Shown: positions 53,631-62,845 of the stretch, one piece after another
Numbering within the stretch: the first letter of the stretch is position 1
Layout: each line of letters begins with the position of its first letter
Assembly: GCA_002429385.1 (NCBI GenBank)
Contig: DIZL01000031.1
Location: 1-64,000 of the forward strand
DNA length: 64,000 nucleotides
Direction: 5' to 3'
Source of the DNA: Prolixibacteraceae bacterium UBA6029
GTDB lineage: Bacteria > Bacteroidota > Bacteroidia > Bacteroidales > Prolixibacteraceae
The notes under the pieces: generated by a model
Database searches by the model: none
Told to the model about the DNA's origin: nothing
Seen by the model: the letters and a program-made list of their open reading frames with translations, nothing else
Program-made: the position numbers and the translations under genes

Positions 53631-53728
53631 GGAAACCTTTTTTTAACCGTAATTCCCTTTTCATCTTGAGATTGAGAATAGAATATGATTTCCATTAATG
53701 AGTCTTTACTTTTGAATTGCCTGATATT

Positions 53729-54871
53729 ATGCGCAGCAACACCTTTTTGATTTTCTTCAGCATTGTACTATTGATCTATTTCTCGGTCAACTATTACATT
53801 TTCGTTCGCGGACTTCAGGTCTTTTCACTGAGTCAGCCGATGCGGAAATGGTATATCATTAGTTTTTGGACAATTGTATCAATGTTCATTGCCGGTTCGG
53901 TTCTTGAACGGACTGCCACATCGGCCTTTAGCGAATGGATATATCGGATTGGTGCATTCTGGCTGGCATTCATGCTCTATCTGACAATTGCAATTGTCCT
54001 GATTGATCTTATTCGCGTGGTCAATTACTTTTTCCACATCTTACCTCCATTTACGCAAATATTGAGATTCCGATTGGGCCTGCTGGTCTTTTCGATGGTT
54101 TCTATCACAGTGATTTTAGGTCATATCAATGCCTTAACCATCAATGTGAAGGAAATCCCATTGACCATTCACAAAAAGGTTACAGGTTCTTCTGAAGTAA
54201 AAATACTCATGGCTTCGGATATCCATCTGGGCGCTTTAGTCGGAGAAAGGCGTGAAAAACATTTGCTCGATATTATTCATGAACAAAAGCCTGACCTTGT
54301 TTTGCTTTGCGGTGACCTGGTCGATGGTGAGATTGCTCCTGTGCTCAGAAAGAACCTAGGTCGTCACATCCAGGAAATCAAAACTCCCCTTGGCGTTTAT
54401 GCCATCACAGGGAACCATGAATACATTGGCGGAATCGAAAAAACCTTACCTTACCTGAGAGGTATAAATATCAAGGTGTTAGTTGATGATACGGTAACCC
54501 TGGCAAACGGAATTCAGCTGGTGGGACGGAACGACCATTCATCAGGAAGAGGGCAACAGGCACGAAAATCATTAGCAGAACTGCTTAAAGGACTCGATCA
54601 GTCCAAACCTGTTATCGTAATGAATCATCAGCCTTTCAATCTCAGTGAAGCTTCAGATGCCAATGTTGATCTTCATCTTTCAGGTCATACCCATAACGGG
54701 CAACTTTGGCCGTTTAATTATATGACAGAAGCTATATTTGAATTAAGCTGGGGATTGCTGAAAAAGGGAAATACTACATTTTATGTCTCTTCTGGTTACG
54801 GAACATGGGGTCCACCCATAAGGATCGGAAACAGGCCTGAAGTAGTGGTCTTTAATCTGAAGTTTGAATAG
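53729..54871 (+). CDS. Membrane-anchored metallophosphoesterase
   Basis: 380 aa. Four membrane helices fill the first 145 residues, then a calcineurin-like domain with all metal motifs: ASDIHLGALVG, LLCGDLVDGE, TGNHEYIGG, VMNHQPFN and LSGHTHNGQLWPFN. Substrates in the family vary (UDP-diacylglucosamine, phospholipids, cell-wall precursors); none can be assigned. A TTG at 53717 would add four residues; the ATG at 53729 (MRSNTFLIFF) is the more likely start. Confidence 0.88.
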   Translation: MRSNTFLIFFSIVLLIYFSVNYYIFVRGLQVFSLSQPMRKWYIISFWTIVSMFIAGSVLERTATSAFSEWIYRIGAFWLAFMLYLTIAIVLIDLIRVVNYFFHILPPFTQILRFRLGLLVFSMVSITVILGHINALTINVKEIPLTIHKKVTGSSEVKILMASDIHLGALVGERREKHLLDIIHEQKPDLVLLCGDLVDGEIAPVLRKNLGRHIQEIKTPLGVYAITGNHEYIGGIEKTLPYLRGINIKVLVDDTVTLANGIQLVGRNDHSSGRGQQARKSLAELLKGLDQSKPVIVMNHQPFNLSEASDANVDLHLSGHTHNGQLWPFNYMTEAIFELSWGLLKKGNTTFYVSSGYGTWGPPIRIGNRPEVVVFNLKFE

Positions 54872-54966
54872 TAGTAGATACAAACCCCATATAATAAAGA
54901 GAAATAAGGAATGAGGAATGAGGAAATACACTTTGCCCTCTTTCCCCTTTTCCTCTTTTCTCATTC

Positions 54967-56082
54967 TTAAATTCTCCCATCCATATCCCCTTTTCCATAT
55001 TCTGGTTGAAGTGGAAACTTTACAGGCCTTCCATCCCTTTGTGAGCGATAAATGGCAGTAAACAATTCTACGGTCTTGCGGCCATCCTCAAAGGATACAA
55101 GGGGTGGATGATCTTTCAGGATTGCATCTGCAAAATCTACAAGTTGCTGTTTGAAATAGTAGATCATCGAATCTATGGAATGAAATTCACGGCTGTCAGC
55201 CTCATTCCATTCTTCCATCAGGTGTTCTTCGCCCGGAACAGTCCAGATGTCTAGTTTGGGTGCCTCCTGTATACTTGTTTTACCGGGGAGAAACATGGCG
55301 CCACCTTCAAGTTGCGCACCTATTGAAGACCCATTCCTGCCATGAATGTGAATCTTCCCATAGATGCCAGGCTTTTGTGAATTGCTTACCAGGATGTTTC
55401 CCAAACCGCCATTCCTGAATCGGATGATTGCAACCGCTGTATCTTCAACTTCGATGTACGGGTGATTGATGTTGCTCCAATAACCGAAAACTTCATCGAT
55501 ATCTCCCATTAGCCACAATAGAAGGTCAAGCTGGTGGGGTGACTGATTGACCAGTACTCCTCCGCCTTCAAGTTTCCATGATCCGCGCCAGGCATCACCC
55601 TCGAAATAAGCCCGATTGCGCCATCCAAGCATCTGAATTGTGCCAAGCATAGGAGAGCCGATTTTACCTTCATCAATGGCCTCTTTCATGCGCTGTATAG
55701 GTAAATACCAACGCCTCTGACTGATTACCCCGGCTTTCCGATTCATGCGTTGGGCCGCCTCAATAATCAAATCACAATCCTGTAAAGTCGATGCAAGTGG
55801 CTTTTCGATCATGACATGTGCACCGGCTTCCATGGCCTCGATGGCTACCGCAGCATGATATGGATGTGCATTACAGATTATTGCCAGCTGAATATTTTCT
55901 GCTTTAATCATCTCTCGTATCGACGAATAAGCTTTTACCGAAAACACTTCTGCAAATTTTAGAGCTGAATCAGGAGTTCTGCTCCAGACTGCCTTAAAGC
56001 TCAGTTCAGGTATTTGCAGAATAGCCTTAGCATGTATATGCGCAATCTTTGAACAGCCCAGGATAGCAATGTTGATGGTCAT
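54967..56082 (-). CDS. Gfo/Idh/MocA-family oxidoreductase (cytoplasmic)
   Basis: 371 aa. The N-terminal Rossmann fold starts INIAILGCSKIAHIHAKAI, with the EKP motif in HVMIEKPLAST near residue 94 and the substrate domain NQSPHQLDLLLWLMGDIDEVFG. No signal peptide, unlike the plus-strand homologue at 59489, so the two probably act on opposite sides of the inner membrane. It sits between the metallophosphoesterase and the symporter and probably oxidises or reduces an imported sugar derivative; the substrate is unknown. Confidence 0.9.
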   Translation of the reverse strand: MTINIAILGCSKIAHIHAKAILQIPELSFKAVWSRTPDSALKFAEVFSVKAYSSIREMIKAENIQLAIICNAHPYHAAVAIEAMEAGAHVMIEKPLASTLQDCDLIIEAAQRMNRKAGVISQRRWYLPIQRMKEAIDEGKIGSPMLGTIQMLGWRNRAYFEGDAWRGSWKLEGGGVLVNQSPHQLDLLLWLMGDIDEVFGYWSNINHPYIEVEDTAVAIIRFRNGGLGNILVSNSQKPGIYGKIHIHGRNGSSIGAQLEGGAMFLPGKTSIQEAPKLDIWTVPGEEHLMEEWNEADSREFHSIDSMIYYFKQQLVDFADAILKDHPPLVSFEDGRKTVELFTAIYRSQRDGRPVKFPLQPEYGKGDMDGRI

Positions 56083-56118
56083 AGCCTGATTTTAAAGTAT
56101 TACAGATTCTTATATAAT

Positions 56119-56240
56119 GGTCATTGATAGTCACTTGTTGTCATTGATAGTTATTCATTGTCATTCATTGTTATTTGTTTTACGTCATTAACAGGAAAGC
56201 AAAAATGACTATCAATGACCATCAATGACAACTAATGACA
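56119..56240. repeat. Tandem and inverted TCATTGATAG repeats
   Basis: ggtcattgatagtca (56119-56133) and its exact inverse (56206-56220) enclose several partial copies (gtcattgatagttatt, gtcattcattgtt). Further copies of the inverse sense follow (caatgacaactaatgacaac). It fills the gap between the oxidoreductase and the symporter genes and could form a strong hairpin. Confidence 0.78.
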
Positions 56241-56248
56241 ACGAACGA

Positions 56249-57607
56249 TTATTTGATTCTATTCATAGCCTGATCTTTTATCTTCCCTAAAGATATAAAA
56301 ATCAACAATGCATTTACCACAAATCCTGAAATCAATACGATCTGACCTGTTTCTATAGAACCAAATGTCATCATTAGTTTCCCGGTCAGCGCCAGAATGC
56401 CACCCGATAGCATTGCCGCAATACCGAACCGTCTATTGTATGGCAGGTTGAAAAGAGCTGCAACCATTGGTATAATAAATGCCCCGGAATAAAACGACAA
56501 GGCCATAAGTAAGGATGACACAATGGAAGTTACTTTTAAAGAGATGATCATGCTTAACAGGCCTACACCAATGATGAAATATTTGGTCTGCCGGAATGAC
56601 CTTTGAGTATTGATGTCTTTATGAAAAAGTTCGCTTAAAATCATGGATGCAGTAAGCAGGGTAGTGGCAGCCGTTGAAAGTACAGCCGAAATCAGGGCAG
56701 CAACAAGTATGCCTGTAGCCCATTCAGGCAAATACATATTGGCCAGGTTGACCAAAGCCGAACTGTTTTGTGCGCCCGGATGCAATGCCGCTGCATAGAT
56801 TCCAACATACGAGAGAACAAATCCAAACGGAATCAGGATCAGGGCAACGATTAATACACTTCGAAATGCCGTTTTTGAATCTTTTGCACAAAAGACCCGT
56901 GAATAGATATCCGGCCCAACCACAAATGTGCTTGAAAAAGTAAGAATCAATATGAATAAATCTATCGGCAGGAAATGGCCGTTAAAAGGAAACACACTTC
57001 CGAAGTCGGGTAGTGCAGGTAACTTGGCTGATGGTATCATAAATGCAGTAAGTACTACACCCCCGATGATGAAAAATGCCTGAAACAGGTCTGTTTTCAT
57101 AATGGAGACCTGTCCGCCAATGTACGTATAGATGATAAAAATGATGCCGGTTAAAAATACCCCCGAGGAATACGACAGGCTGAAAAAACTAACCAGTATC
57201 TGCGCTCCCGCGATAATTTGAGCTGCCACTATTCCCAGCCAGGCAATCGGTATGATGACTGAAGTGACTTTCCGCGCCGATTCGCCGTAATACTGTCCAA
57301 TTAGCTCGGGCAAGGTGAATTTCCCCTTCGAGTAAACCTTTTTAACAACGGGAAGTAAACCCAATAAGCCCAGGCTAGCTGCCAGGATGTACCATGCAGA
57401 AGCCCAGGACTGACTTTCGCTCAGGCCGATGGTCCCCAGGATGGCTGATCCTCCCAGGATGGTGGCCAGCAGACTGCCTGAGATCTGCCAGACGCCTGTC
57501 TTTTTTCCCGCAAGAAAATAGTCGAAAGGGGTCTTGATCTTCAGGGCAGAATAAATTCCAAGAAGGAATAATATGAGGGCATAGATGATCAGTATTGTCG
57601 TCTTCAT
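56249..57607 (-). CDS. Sodium:solute symporter family transporter
   Basis: 452 aa with 12-13 membrane segments, the SSS/PanF-PutP type: TFDYFLAGKKTG-like TPFDYFLAGKKTGVWQISGS near the start, ILGGSAILGTIGLSESQSWASAWY, WLGIVAAQIIAGAQIL and VVGPDIYSRVFCAKDSKTAF. It imports an organic solute with Na+. The neighbouring sugar oxidoreductase genes suggest a sugar or polyol, which is inference. The frame can extend to a GTG at 57619, but the ATG at 57607 (MKTTILIIYAL) is the preferable start. Confidence 0.9.
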   Translation of the reverse strand: MKTTILIIYALILFLLGIYSALKIKTPFDYFLAGKKTGVWQISGSLLATILGGSAILGTIGLSESQSWASAWYILAASLGLLGLLPVVKKVYSKGKFTLPELIGQYYGESARKVTSVIIPIAWLGIVAAQIIAGAQILVSFFSLSYSSGVFLTGIIFIIYTYIGGQVSIMKTDLFQAFFIIGGVVLTAFMIPSAKLPALPDFGSVFPFNGHFLPIDLFILILTFSSTFVVGPDIYSRVFCAKDSKTAFRSVLIVALILIPFGFVLSYVGIYAAALHPGAQNSSALVNLANMYLPEWATGILVAALISAVLSTAATTLLTASMILSELFHKDINTQRSFRQTKYFIIGVGLLSMIISLKVTSIVSSLLMALSFYSGAFIIPMVAALFNLPYNRRFGIAAMLSGGILALTGKLMMTFGSIETGQIVLISGFVVNALLIFISLGKIKDQAMNRIK

Positions 57608-57788
57608 TCGAATAAACACATTAGGACTGAACTTAGAATTAGTTCGGTAAAGGTGATGATTTTTTGGCGAATATAATCCTGTTCATTCCCGGGAGTAACC
57701 ATCCGCTTTGTTTTTAATAATCCGAAGCACTAAGTGTTGAAAAATCGTATATTTAACCATAGGCAACCATATATTGTGTTTTAGAACA

Positions 57789-57821
57789 TTGCTTCAACAA
57801 TCATTTTAATTTTTAATTTTG
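57789..57821 (+). promoter_or_regulatory. Candidate promoter of the DUF1080 gene cluster
   Basis: TTG (57789-57791), 22 bp, then TAATTTTG (57814-57821), an exact TAnnTTTG -7 box, 50 bp before the ATG. The spacing is one base longer than usual. Confidence 0.45.
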
Positions 57822-57871
57822 AACCGTTACCGTACACGGAGAATAGTTCATCCTTATAAAAGCAATTCCAT

Positions 57872-58612
57872 ATGAGAAATATTAATCTGGTTATTGTGCT
57901 TCTGTTGGTCGTTTTATTTGGTTCAGCGAAGAATAAGGAAGATAATCAATCAGAACAAAATACATTAAGTGCAAAAGAAAAACAACAAGGCTGGCAATTG
58001 CTTTTTGATGGTAAAACAACCCAAGGCTGGAAGAGTGTTGACAGCAATGAGTTTCCCGCTGAAGGCTGGAAAGTGGTGGATGGAACCCTCACCTCGATTG
58101 CTAGTAGTCCCGATGCCCCGATAAAAGGCGTTGACATTATTACTACAAATAAATATTCAGCCTTCGATTTTCAGTTCGAATTCAACTTTGCTGAAGGCGC
58201 AAACAGCGGTATTAAATATTTTATCGGGAATGGTGGTCCTTCGATAGGGTTGGAATATCAGATTCTCGATGACCAACGAAATCCCGATGCTAAATTAGGT
58301 GTCGTGGGTAACCGATGCCTGGCTGCCCTTTACGATCTTATTCCTATTGACAATCAGGGCGTGATTGTCAAACCTGTCGGAGAATGGAACTCCGGTCGCA
58401 TTGTTGTTTATCCCGATAACAGGGTCGAACACTGGCTCAATGGAAAGAAAGTACTCGAATATGTACGCGGCTCAGGTATTTACAAAGCGCTTGTGGCCCG
58501 GAGCAAATATGCCGGATATGTAGGCTTTGGAATGGTAAAGGAAACACCAATCCTTTTGCAATATCACGGTGATCAGGTCAGATTCAGAAGCTTAAAAATC
58601 AAAAAACTATAA
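57872..58612 (+). CDS. DUF1080 / 3-keto-disaccharide hydrolase
   Basis: 246 aa, exported: MRNINLVIVLLLVVLFGSAKN is a signal peptide. The concanavalin-like domain has WQLLFDGKTTQGWKSV, WKVVDGTLTS, FQFEFNFAEGANSGIKYFI, GLEYQILDDQRNPDA and VEHWLNGKKVLEY, all family landmarks. Members cleave 3-keto-glycosides formed by Gfo/Idh-type oxidoreductases. It is 4 bp before the isomerase gene and clearly in an operon with it. Confidence 0.92.
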   Translation: MRNINLVIVLLLVVLFGSAKNKEDNQSEQNTLSAKEKQQGWQLLFDGKTTQGWKSVDSNEFPAEGWKVVDGTLTSIASSPDAPIKGVDIITTNKYSAFDFQFEFNFAEGANSGIKYFIGNGGPSIGLEYQILDDQRNPDAKLGVVGNRCLAALYDLIPIDNQGVIVKPVGEWNSGRIVVYPDNRVEHWLNGKKVLEYVRGSGIYKALVARSKYAGYVGFGMVKETPILLQYHGDQVRFRSLKIKKL

Positions 58613-58616
58613 CAGG

Positions 58617-59459
58617 ATGAACTCAAACCGACGCAATTTTTTAAAACTATCAGGACTTAGTATGGCAGCAGTTGCCCTGCCAGGTATAGTCCAATCCAAT
58701 CCGGCTCCGGCCAAAAAATCAAAATCTTTACCCATTCGTCTGGGCCTTGCTTCATATACTCTTCGGAAAATGAATCTGGACGACACACTGGCAGTTTGCC
58801 AGAAGTTGGATCTCAGACATATTTCCCTGAAAGATTTTCATCTCAAATTAGACTCAACGGATGCACAAATTGCAGAAGCAGTAAAGAAATGTAAGGATGC
58901 CGGTGTCGAAGTGGGTTCAGGTGGAGTAATCTATATGAAGTCCGAAGCCGAGGTAGATGCTGCCTTTGTATACGCACGCAAAGCGGGCATGAACATGATC
59001 ATTGGAGTCCCTCAGCACGAAATGCTCCCTTACGCCGAGAAAAAGGTAAAGGAAACCAACATCCGCCTAGCCATTCATAATCACGGTCCAGGCGATCTGG
59101 TCTACCCCAGTTGCGAAAGCGCCTATGTGCTGATTAAAAACATGGATCCGAGAATGGGACTATGCCTCGATATTGGCCACACACAGCGCATACAGCGTGA
59201 CCCGTCCGCTGATTTGAAAGACTATTTTCCACGTATCTTTGAAGTCCACATGAAAGACGTGACCAGTTCGGATAAGGATGGCAAGCCCATTGAAATTGGC
59301 CGCGGCGTCATTGATATCCCTGGATTCCTCAGGACTGTCGTTAAACTGAAGTTTTCAGGAATTATATCCTTTGAATACGAAAAGGAAGAAAAAGACCCTG
59401 TTCCCGGCCTGGCCGAATCAATGGGCTATGTGAAAGGCGTTTTGGCAGTAATTAACTAA
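58617..59459 (+). CDS. Tat-exported sugar phosphate isomerase/epimerase-like TIM barrel
   Basis: 280 aa. The start MNSNRRNFLKLSGLSMAAVA carries the twin-arginine motif RRNFLK, so the folded protein is exported by Tat. The AP-endonuclease-2-like barrel has LGLASYTLRKMNLDDTL, IAIHNHGPGDLVYPS-like RLAIHNHGPGDLVYPSC, GLCLDIGHTQRIQRDP, FEVHMKDV and the late Glu in SGIISFEYEKEE, a metal-site set of the xylose isomerase-like family. Probably a keto-sugar epimerase/isomerase or 3-keto-glycoside lyase in the periplasm; the substrate is unknown. Confidence 0.88.
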   Translation: MNSNRRNFLKLSGLSMAAVALPGIVQSNPAPAKKSKSLPIRLGLASYTLRKMNLDDTLAVCQKLDLRHISLKDFHLKLDSTDAQIAEAVKKCKDAGVEVGSGGVIYMKSEAEVDAAFVYARKAGMNMIIGVPQHEMLPYAEKKVKETNIRLAIHNHGPGDLVYPSCESAYVLIKNMDPRMGLCLDIGHTQRIQRDPSADLKDYFPRIFEVHMKDVTSSDKDGKPIEIGRGVIDIPGFLRTVVKLKFSGIISFEYEKEEKDPVPGLAESMGYVKGVLAVIN

Positions 59460-59488
59460 GAAACTAAACTAAACCAAATAAGAATATC

Positions 59489-60835
59489 ATGAGTACAAAT
59501 CGAAGAGAATTTATTCGCAATGTAGCTGTCGGAAGTGCCGGAGTGGCTATCGGTGGAATGGCCTCAGGCTTCAGCGCCAAAAGCTATTCAAGGATTATCG
59601 GCGCCAACGACCGGCTCAATGTAGCTCTCATGGGTTGCGGTCGTAGGGTTAGTGCCTATTACAATGCACTTAAGAATAAAGATAATAATATTGACGTCGC
59701 CTATATCTGCGATGTAATGCTGAAACAGCGAGAAAAGGTAGCTGCTGATCTGAATGGTAAGGTTTCAGGAAAAGCTATACTGGTCAATGATATTCATGAG
59801 GTATGGAATGATCAGCATGTCGATGCTATCTTTGTGGCTGCTCCTGACCACTGGCATGCTCCCGCAACCTGGATGGCCATGAATGCAGGCAAACATGTGT
59901 ACATCGAAAAGCCATGCAGTCACAATCCCCGCGAAGGTGAATTGCTGGTTGCATTCCAGAAAAAATACGGTAAAGTGGTGCAGATGGGAAACCAGCAGCG
60001 TTCAGCCAAAGAATCACAGGACATCATCTCCGAAATTCATAAGGGTGCAATCGGTGATGTTTACAAAGCTCTTGCATTTTATACCAATAATCGCCCTGTA
60101 GTGCCGGTAGCCAAAACGGCTCCTGTTCCTGAAGGTCTGGATTGGGAACTCTGGCAGGGACCTGCCCCACATGAGGAATACAAGGACAATACCTGGGATT
60201 ACAACTGGCATTGGTATGGCTGGACCTGGGGAACCGCTGAAACCGGAAATAATGCTACCCATGAGCTGGATGTGGCCCGCTGGGCGCTCCAGGTAAAATA
60301 CCCCGAACAGGTTGATGTAGAAGCCGCCAAACGTTATTTTAAGAACGATGGCTGGGTCATGTACGATACCATGGATGCACGTTTCCGCTTCCCCGGGAAC
60401 AAAATCATTCAATGGGAAGGCAATAGCCGCACGGGATACAATACCTTCGGATCAGATCGCGGAACCATTATTTATGGCAGCGAAGGAACCGTATTCCTGA
60501 ACCGTGATGGCTATAAACTCTATGACAGGGCAGGCAAGATGATCAAAGACAGCAAATCTGCAGGAAAAGAAGCAGGCAATACGCTTGGCGGTGGTGGTGA
60601 TATGACTGACGGTCATATCGCAAACTTCTTCAATGTCATCCGTGGCAAAGAATCTAAACTGAATTCTCCCATCGAAGAGGGTGCAATCAGCCAGATGCTG
60701 GTTCACTATTCCAATATCGCATACCGCATCAATAAACCGTTTAAGGTGAATACCGAAAACGGACATATTCTTGACGATGAGGCCATGAAGCTTTGGGATC
60801 GCGAATACCAGAAAGGGTGGGAACCTAAACTATAG
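59489..60835 (+). CDS. Tat-exported Gfo/Idh/MocA-family oxidoreductase
   Basis: 448 aa. MSTNRREFIRNVAVGSAGVA is a Tat signal (RREFIR) and the protein should carry its NAD(P) across folded. The Rossmann domain has LNVALMGCGRRVSAYYNAL, and the motif YIEKPCSHNPREGELLV near residue 140 has the catalytic Lys. The C-terminal part (WHWYGWTWGTAETGNNATHELDVARWAL) matches the exported Bacteroidota/Planctomycetes subgroup. It lies 29 bp after the isomerase. It probably oxidises a glycoside or sugar at C3. A terminator follows. Confidence 0.92.
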   Translation: MSTNRREFIRNVAVGSAGVAIGGMASGFSAKSYSRIIGANDRLNVALMGCGRRVSAYYNALKNKDNNIDVAYICDVMLKQREKVAADLNGKVSGKAILVNDIHEVWNDQHVDAIFVAAPDHWHAPATWMAMNAGKHVYIEKPCSHNPREGELLVAFQKKYGKVVQMGNQQRSAKESQDIISEIHKGAIGDVYKALAFYTNNRPVVPVAKTAPVPEGLDWELWQGPAPHEEYKDNTWDYNWHWYGWTWGTAETGNNATHELDVARWALQVKYPEQVDVEAAKRYFKNDGWVMYDTMDARFRFPGNKIIQWEGNSRTGYNTFGSDRGTIIYGSEGTVFLNRDGYKLYDRAGKMIKDSKSAGKEAGNTLGGGGDMTDGHIANFFNVIRGKESKLNSPIEEGAISQMLVHYSNIAYRINKPFKVNTENGHILDDEAMKLWDREYQKGWEPKL

Positions 60836-60864
60836 GAATAAGGAAAAAAGGAAAAAGGAAAATA

Positions 60865-60898
60865 GAAAAACTCTCTGGATTGCTTCAGAGAGTTTTTC
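60865..60898 (+). terminator. Terminator after the 3-keto-sugar cluster
   Basis: gaaaaactctctg / cagagagtttttc, a 13-bp perfect stem with an 8-base loop ending in T5, 29 bp after the oxidoreductase stop. Confidence 0.88.
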
Positions 60899-60906
60899 CG
60901 TTTAAT

Positions 60907-60949
60907 AGAAGATACATGATCATCGCTATGCGGTGATCATGTATCTTCT
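60907..60949. repeat. 16-bp perfect inverted repeat
   Basis: agaagatacatgatca / tgatcatgtatcttct, loop of 11 bases containing cgctatgcgg. It follows the terminator immediately. The loop resembles the cgctacgcgg core of the repeats at 61041-61162. Confidence 0.85.
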
Positions 60950-61040
60950 AATTTAATTTTTACCATGCGATCAGCTTTATATAGCTTTTTAGGTGCGTAG
61001 CACTGTCAGTATGGTAGTATGGTATTGATAGCCAGATTGT

Positions 61041-61162
61041 AGCCGCGTAGCGGTGACACAATCAATGCAATTAATCAAAGACCCATTTACTGTGTCACCG
61101 CTACGCGGCTCTGAATTTCATCATGCTGTTCTTTTCTGCCATACTATCACCGCTACGCGGCT
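61041..61162. repeat. REP-like CCGCTACGCGG repeats
   Basis: agccgcgtagcggtgacaca (61041-61060) pairs perfectly with 61091-61110, loop 30 bases; a third unit (tcaccgctacgcggct) is at 61147-61162. The core ccgctacgcgg is nearly self-complementary. They lie in the gap 60836-61326 before the PmoA-like gene. No gene in this gap looks real. Confidence 0.8.
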
Positions 61163-61326
61163 ATGAAGCTTCAAATAAGCAGATAACGGTTCTTTGGGAC
61201 TTATTTTTGACCTGTTTACTCTGCTACTCCAAAATACTATCTTCTTATCAAGTTTTTCCTTATTTTATCAGAATCTCAATTCTTCTGGCTATTTTCGTGT
61301 TTCCATACACTACTGAAACTTCTAAA

Positions 61327-62232
61327 ATGCTGAAACTGATTCTATTTTTCGTGTTTGCATTCCTCTCTATGGGCAGTCAGGCACAAATCAATACGATTGT
61401 TAAGCCCGGAGGGTTTCTGTTTATGGACGGTAAAGACAGCATTTGTTTCTACCAGAAGAGTCCCAAAGACAAAGGAGGAGAGTACAGCCGGTGCAATTAC
61501 ATCCATCCCCTTTATGGACCTGACGGAACGCGCCTGACCGAGGATTTTCCTGCCGATCACCTTCATCACAGGGGGGTATTCTGGGCATGGCACCAGGTAC
61601 TGATCGATAATATACCGGTTTCTGACGGATGGGAACTAAAGAACTTTAAGCAAAAAGTCACCAGTGTCGAATTTAAACGCCAACATGAACTTGGTGTCCT
61701 GACTACAATCGTTAACTGGTCATCACCGGTATGGAAAAATGGCACTGAGGCTTACCTTCAGGAGAAAACTAAAATCACGATGTATCCCCTAACGGGTAAT
61801 TACCGCAGGATGGACTTTGAAATTCAGTTGAAAGCCCTGACCGATCGCTTAAGTATTGGCGGCTCAGACGATGAAAAAGGCTACAGCGGATTCTCTGTCC
61901 GCCTGAAGTTGCCTACGGACGTTCAGTTCTCAGGTATAAATGGTTCCGTTGAACCCATAAATACAGCAGTTGATGCAGGAAATATCATGAATATCAGTGG
62001 GTCGTTCCTGAAGGATGGAAAAAAGGGTGGCGTGGCTATCTGGTCTAATCCTGAAAATCCTGATCCGTCAACCCTATGGATCATACGAAATTCAGCAAGT
62101 ATGCAAAATGCCGCTTACCCCGGTCGCCACGCGGTTTCCATTCCATTCGATCAGCCCTTAACACTTAAATATTCGGTACTGGTATACTTTGGAGACCTGA
62201 CTGCTAAACAGTTCATCCGAGTGGTCAAATAG
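61327..62232 (+). CDS. PmoA-like protein (DUF6807 family)
   Basis: 301 aa. Signal peptide MLKLILFFVFAFLSMGSQAQ. The family motif PADHLHHRGVFWAWHQV lies near residue 80, with FDIQLKAL-like MDFEIQLKALTDRL and KGYSGFSVRLKLP later. Despite its database name it is not a methane monooxygenase subunit; it is usually found with exported sugar oxidoreductases, as here. The frame is open from an ATG at 61123, but that part includes REP-like repeats and no signal peptide; the ATG at 61327 is the likely start. Confidence 0.85.
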   Translation: MLKLILFFVFAFLSMGSQAQINTIVKPGGFLFMDGKDSICFYQKSPKDKGGEYSRCNYIHPLYGPDGTRLTEDFPADHLHHRGVFWAWHQVLIDNIPVSDGWELKNFKQKVTSVEFKRQHELGVLTTIVNWSSPVWKNGTEAYLQEKTKITMYPLTGNYRRMDFEIQLKALTDRLSIGGSDDEKGYSGFSVRLKLPTDVQFSGINGSVEPINTAVDAGNIMNISGSFLKDGKKGGVAIWSNPENPDPSTLWIIRNSASMQNAAYPGRHAVSIPFDQPLTLKYSVLVYFGDLTAKQFIRVVK

Positions 62233-62488
62233 TTTTTTACAGGTCATTTAAAGATCCGAATACATCCTGAGCACTCGGGATCTAAATCCGTATTTAATCC
62301 GCTAAAACCGTGTAAATCCGCGTTCTGTTTTTATTTTGTCCTTCCCGTTTCGCCTGAATCGCATCTTCTATTTCCAAGACCTTTCATCAAATAAATCTAT
62401 TGTCAATTTTATTTTTCTATGGGATTTGTCGAACTTATCCCGTAACCTGTTGTTCTAAAAGCCAAACATTCAGTCAAGAGAAAGAAAA

Positions 62489-62788
62489 ATGATCAGGCGG
62501 TTTAATCGTATAGTAAGTTCAGCCCGGCCTGTATTGGTCGATTTCTATGCCGATTGGTGTATGCCCTGTCGTTTGATGACCCCGATCCTGAAAGAAGTAA
62601 AAGACCAGTATAAAAAGAATGTACGCATCATAAAAGTGAATGTTGACCATTACCCTGATATTGCTGTTTCCTGCAGAGTTCATCATATTCCCTCTATAGT
62701 TGTTTTCCAGAGAGGTACAATTCATTGGAGTGGCACAGGCGTTCAGGAGGCCAACGACATTTCTTTTGCCCTGCGCGATCTGCTGTAA
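62489..62788 (+). CDS. Thioredoxin-family protein
   Basis: 99 aa, cytoplasmic thiol-disulfide oxidoreductase. The active site WCMPC (DFYADWCMPCRLMTP) differs from the classic WCGPC at the dipeptide, which should change the redox potential. The fold ends with the cis-Pro segment VHHIPSIVVFQRG. It lies 57 bp upstream of the peroxiredoxin gene and could be its reductant. Start ATG at 62489 with no signal peptide. Confidence 0.88.
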   Translation: MIRRFNRIVSSARPVLVDFYADWCMPCRLMTPILKEVKDQYKKNVRIIKVNVDHYPDIAVSCRVHHIPSIVVFQRGTIHWSGTGVQEANDISFALRDLL

Positions 62789-62845
62789 TCGTTTTATTTT
62801 CGAACACGGATAAATTAATTACTGAATAGGAGAACTTTCTAAACT

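Noticed and set aside
61123..61326. N-terminal extension of the PmoA-like protein
   Set aside because: It runs through REP-like repeats; the ATG at 61327 gives a proper signal peptide.
61327..62232. Particulate methane monooxygenase subunit A
   Set aside because: The PmoA label is only a family name for DUF6807; there are no membrane helices or copper-site pattern, and no pmoB/pmoC genes.
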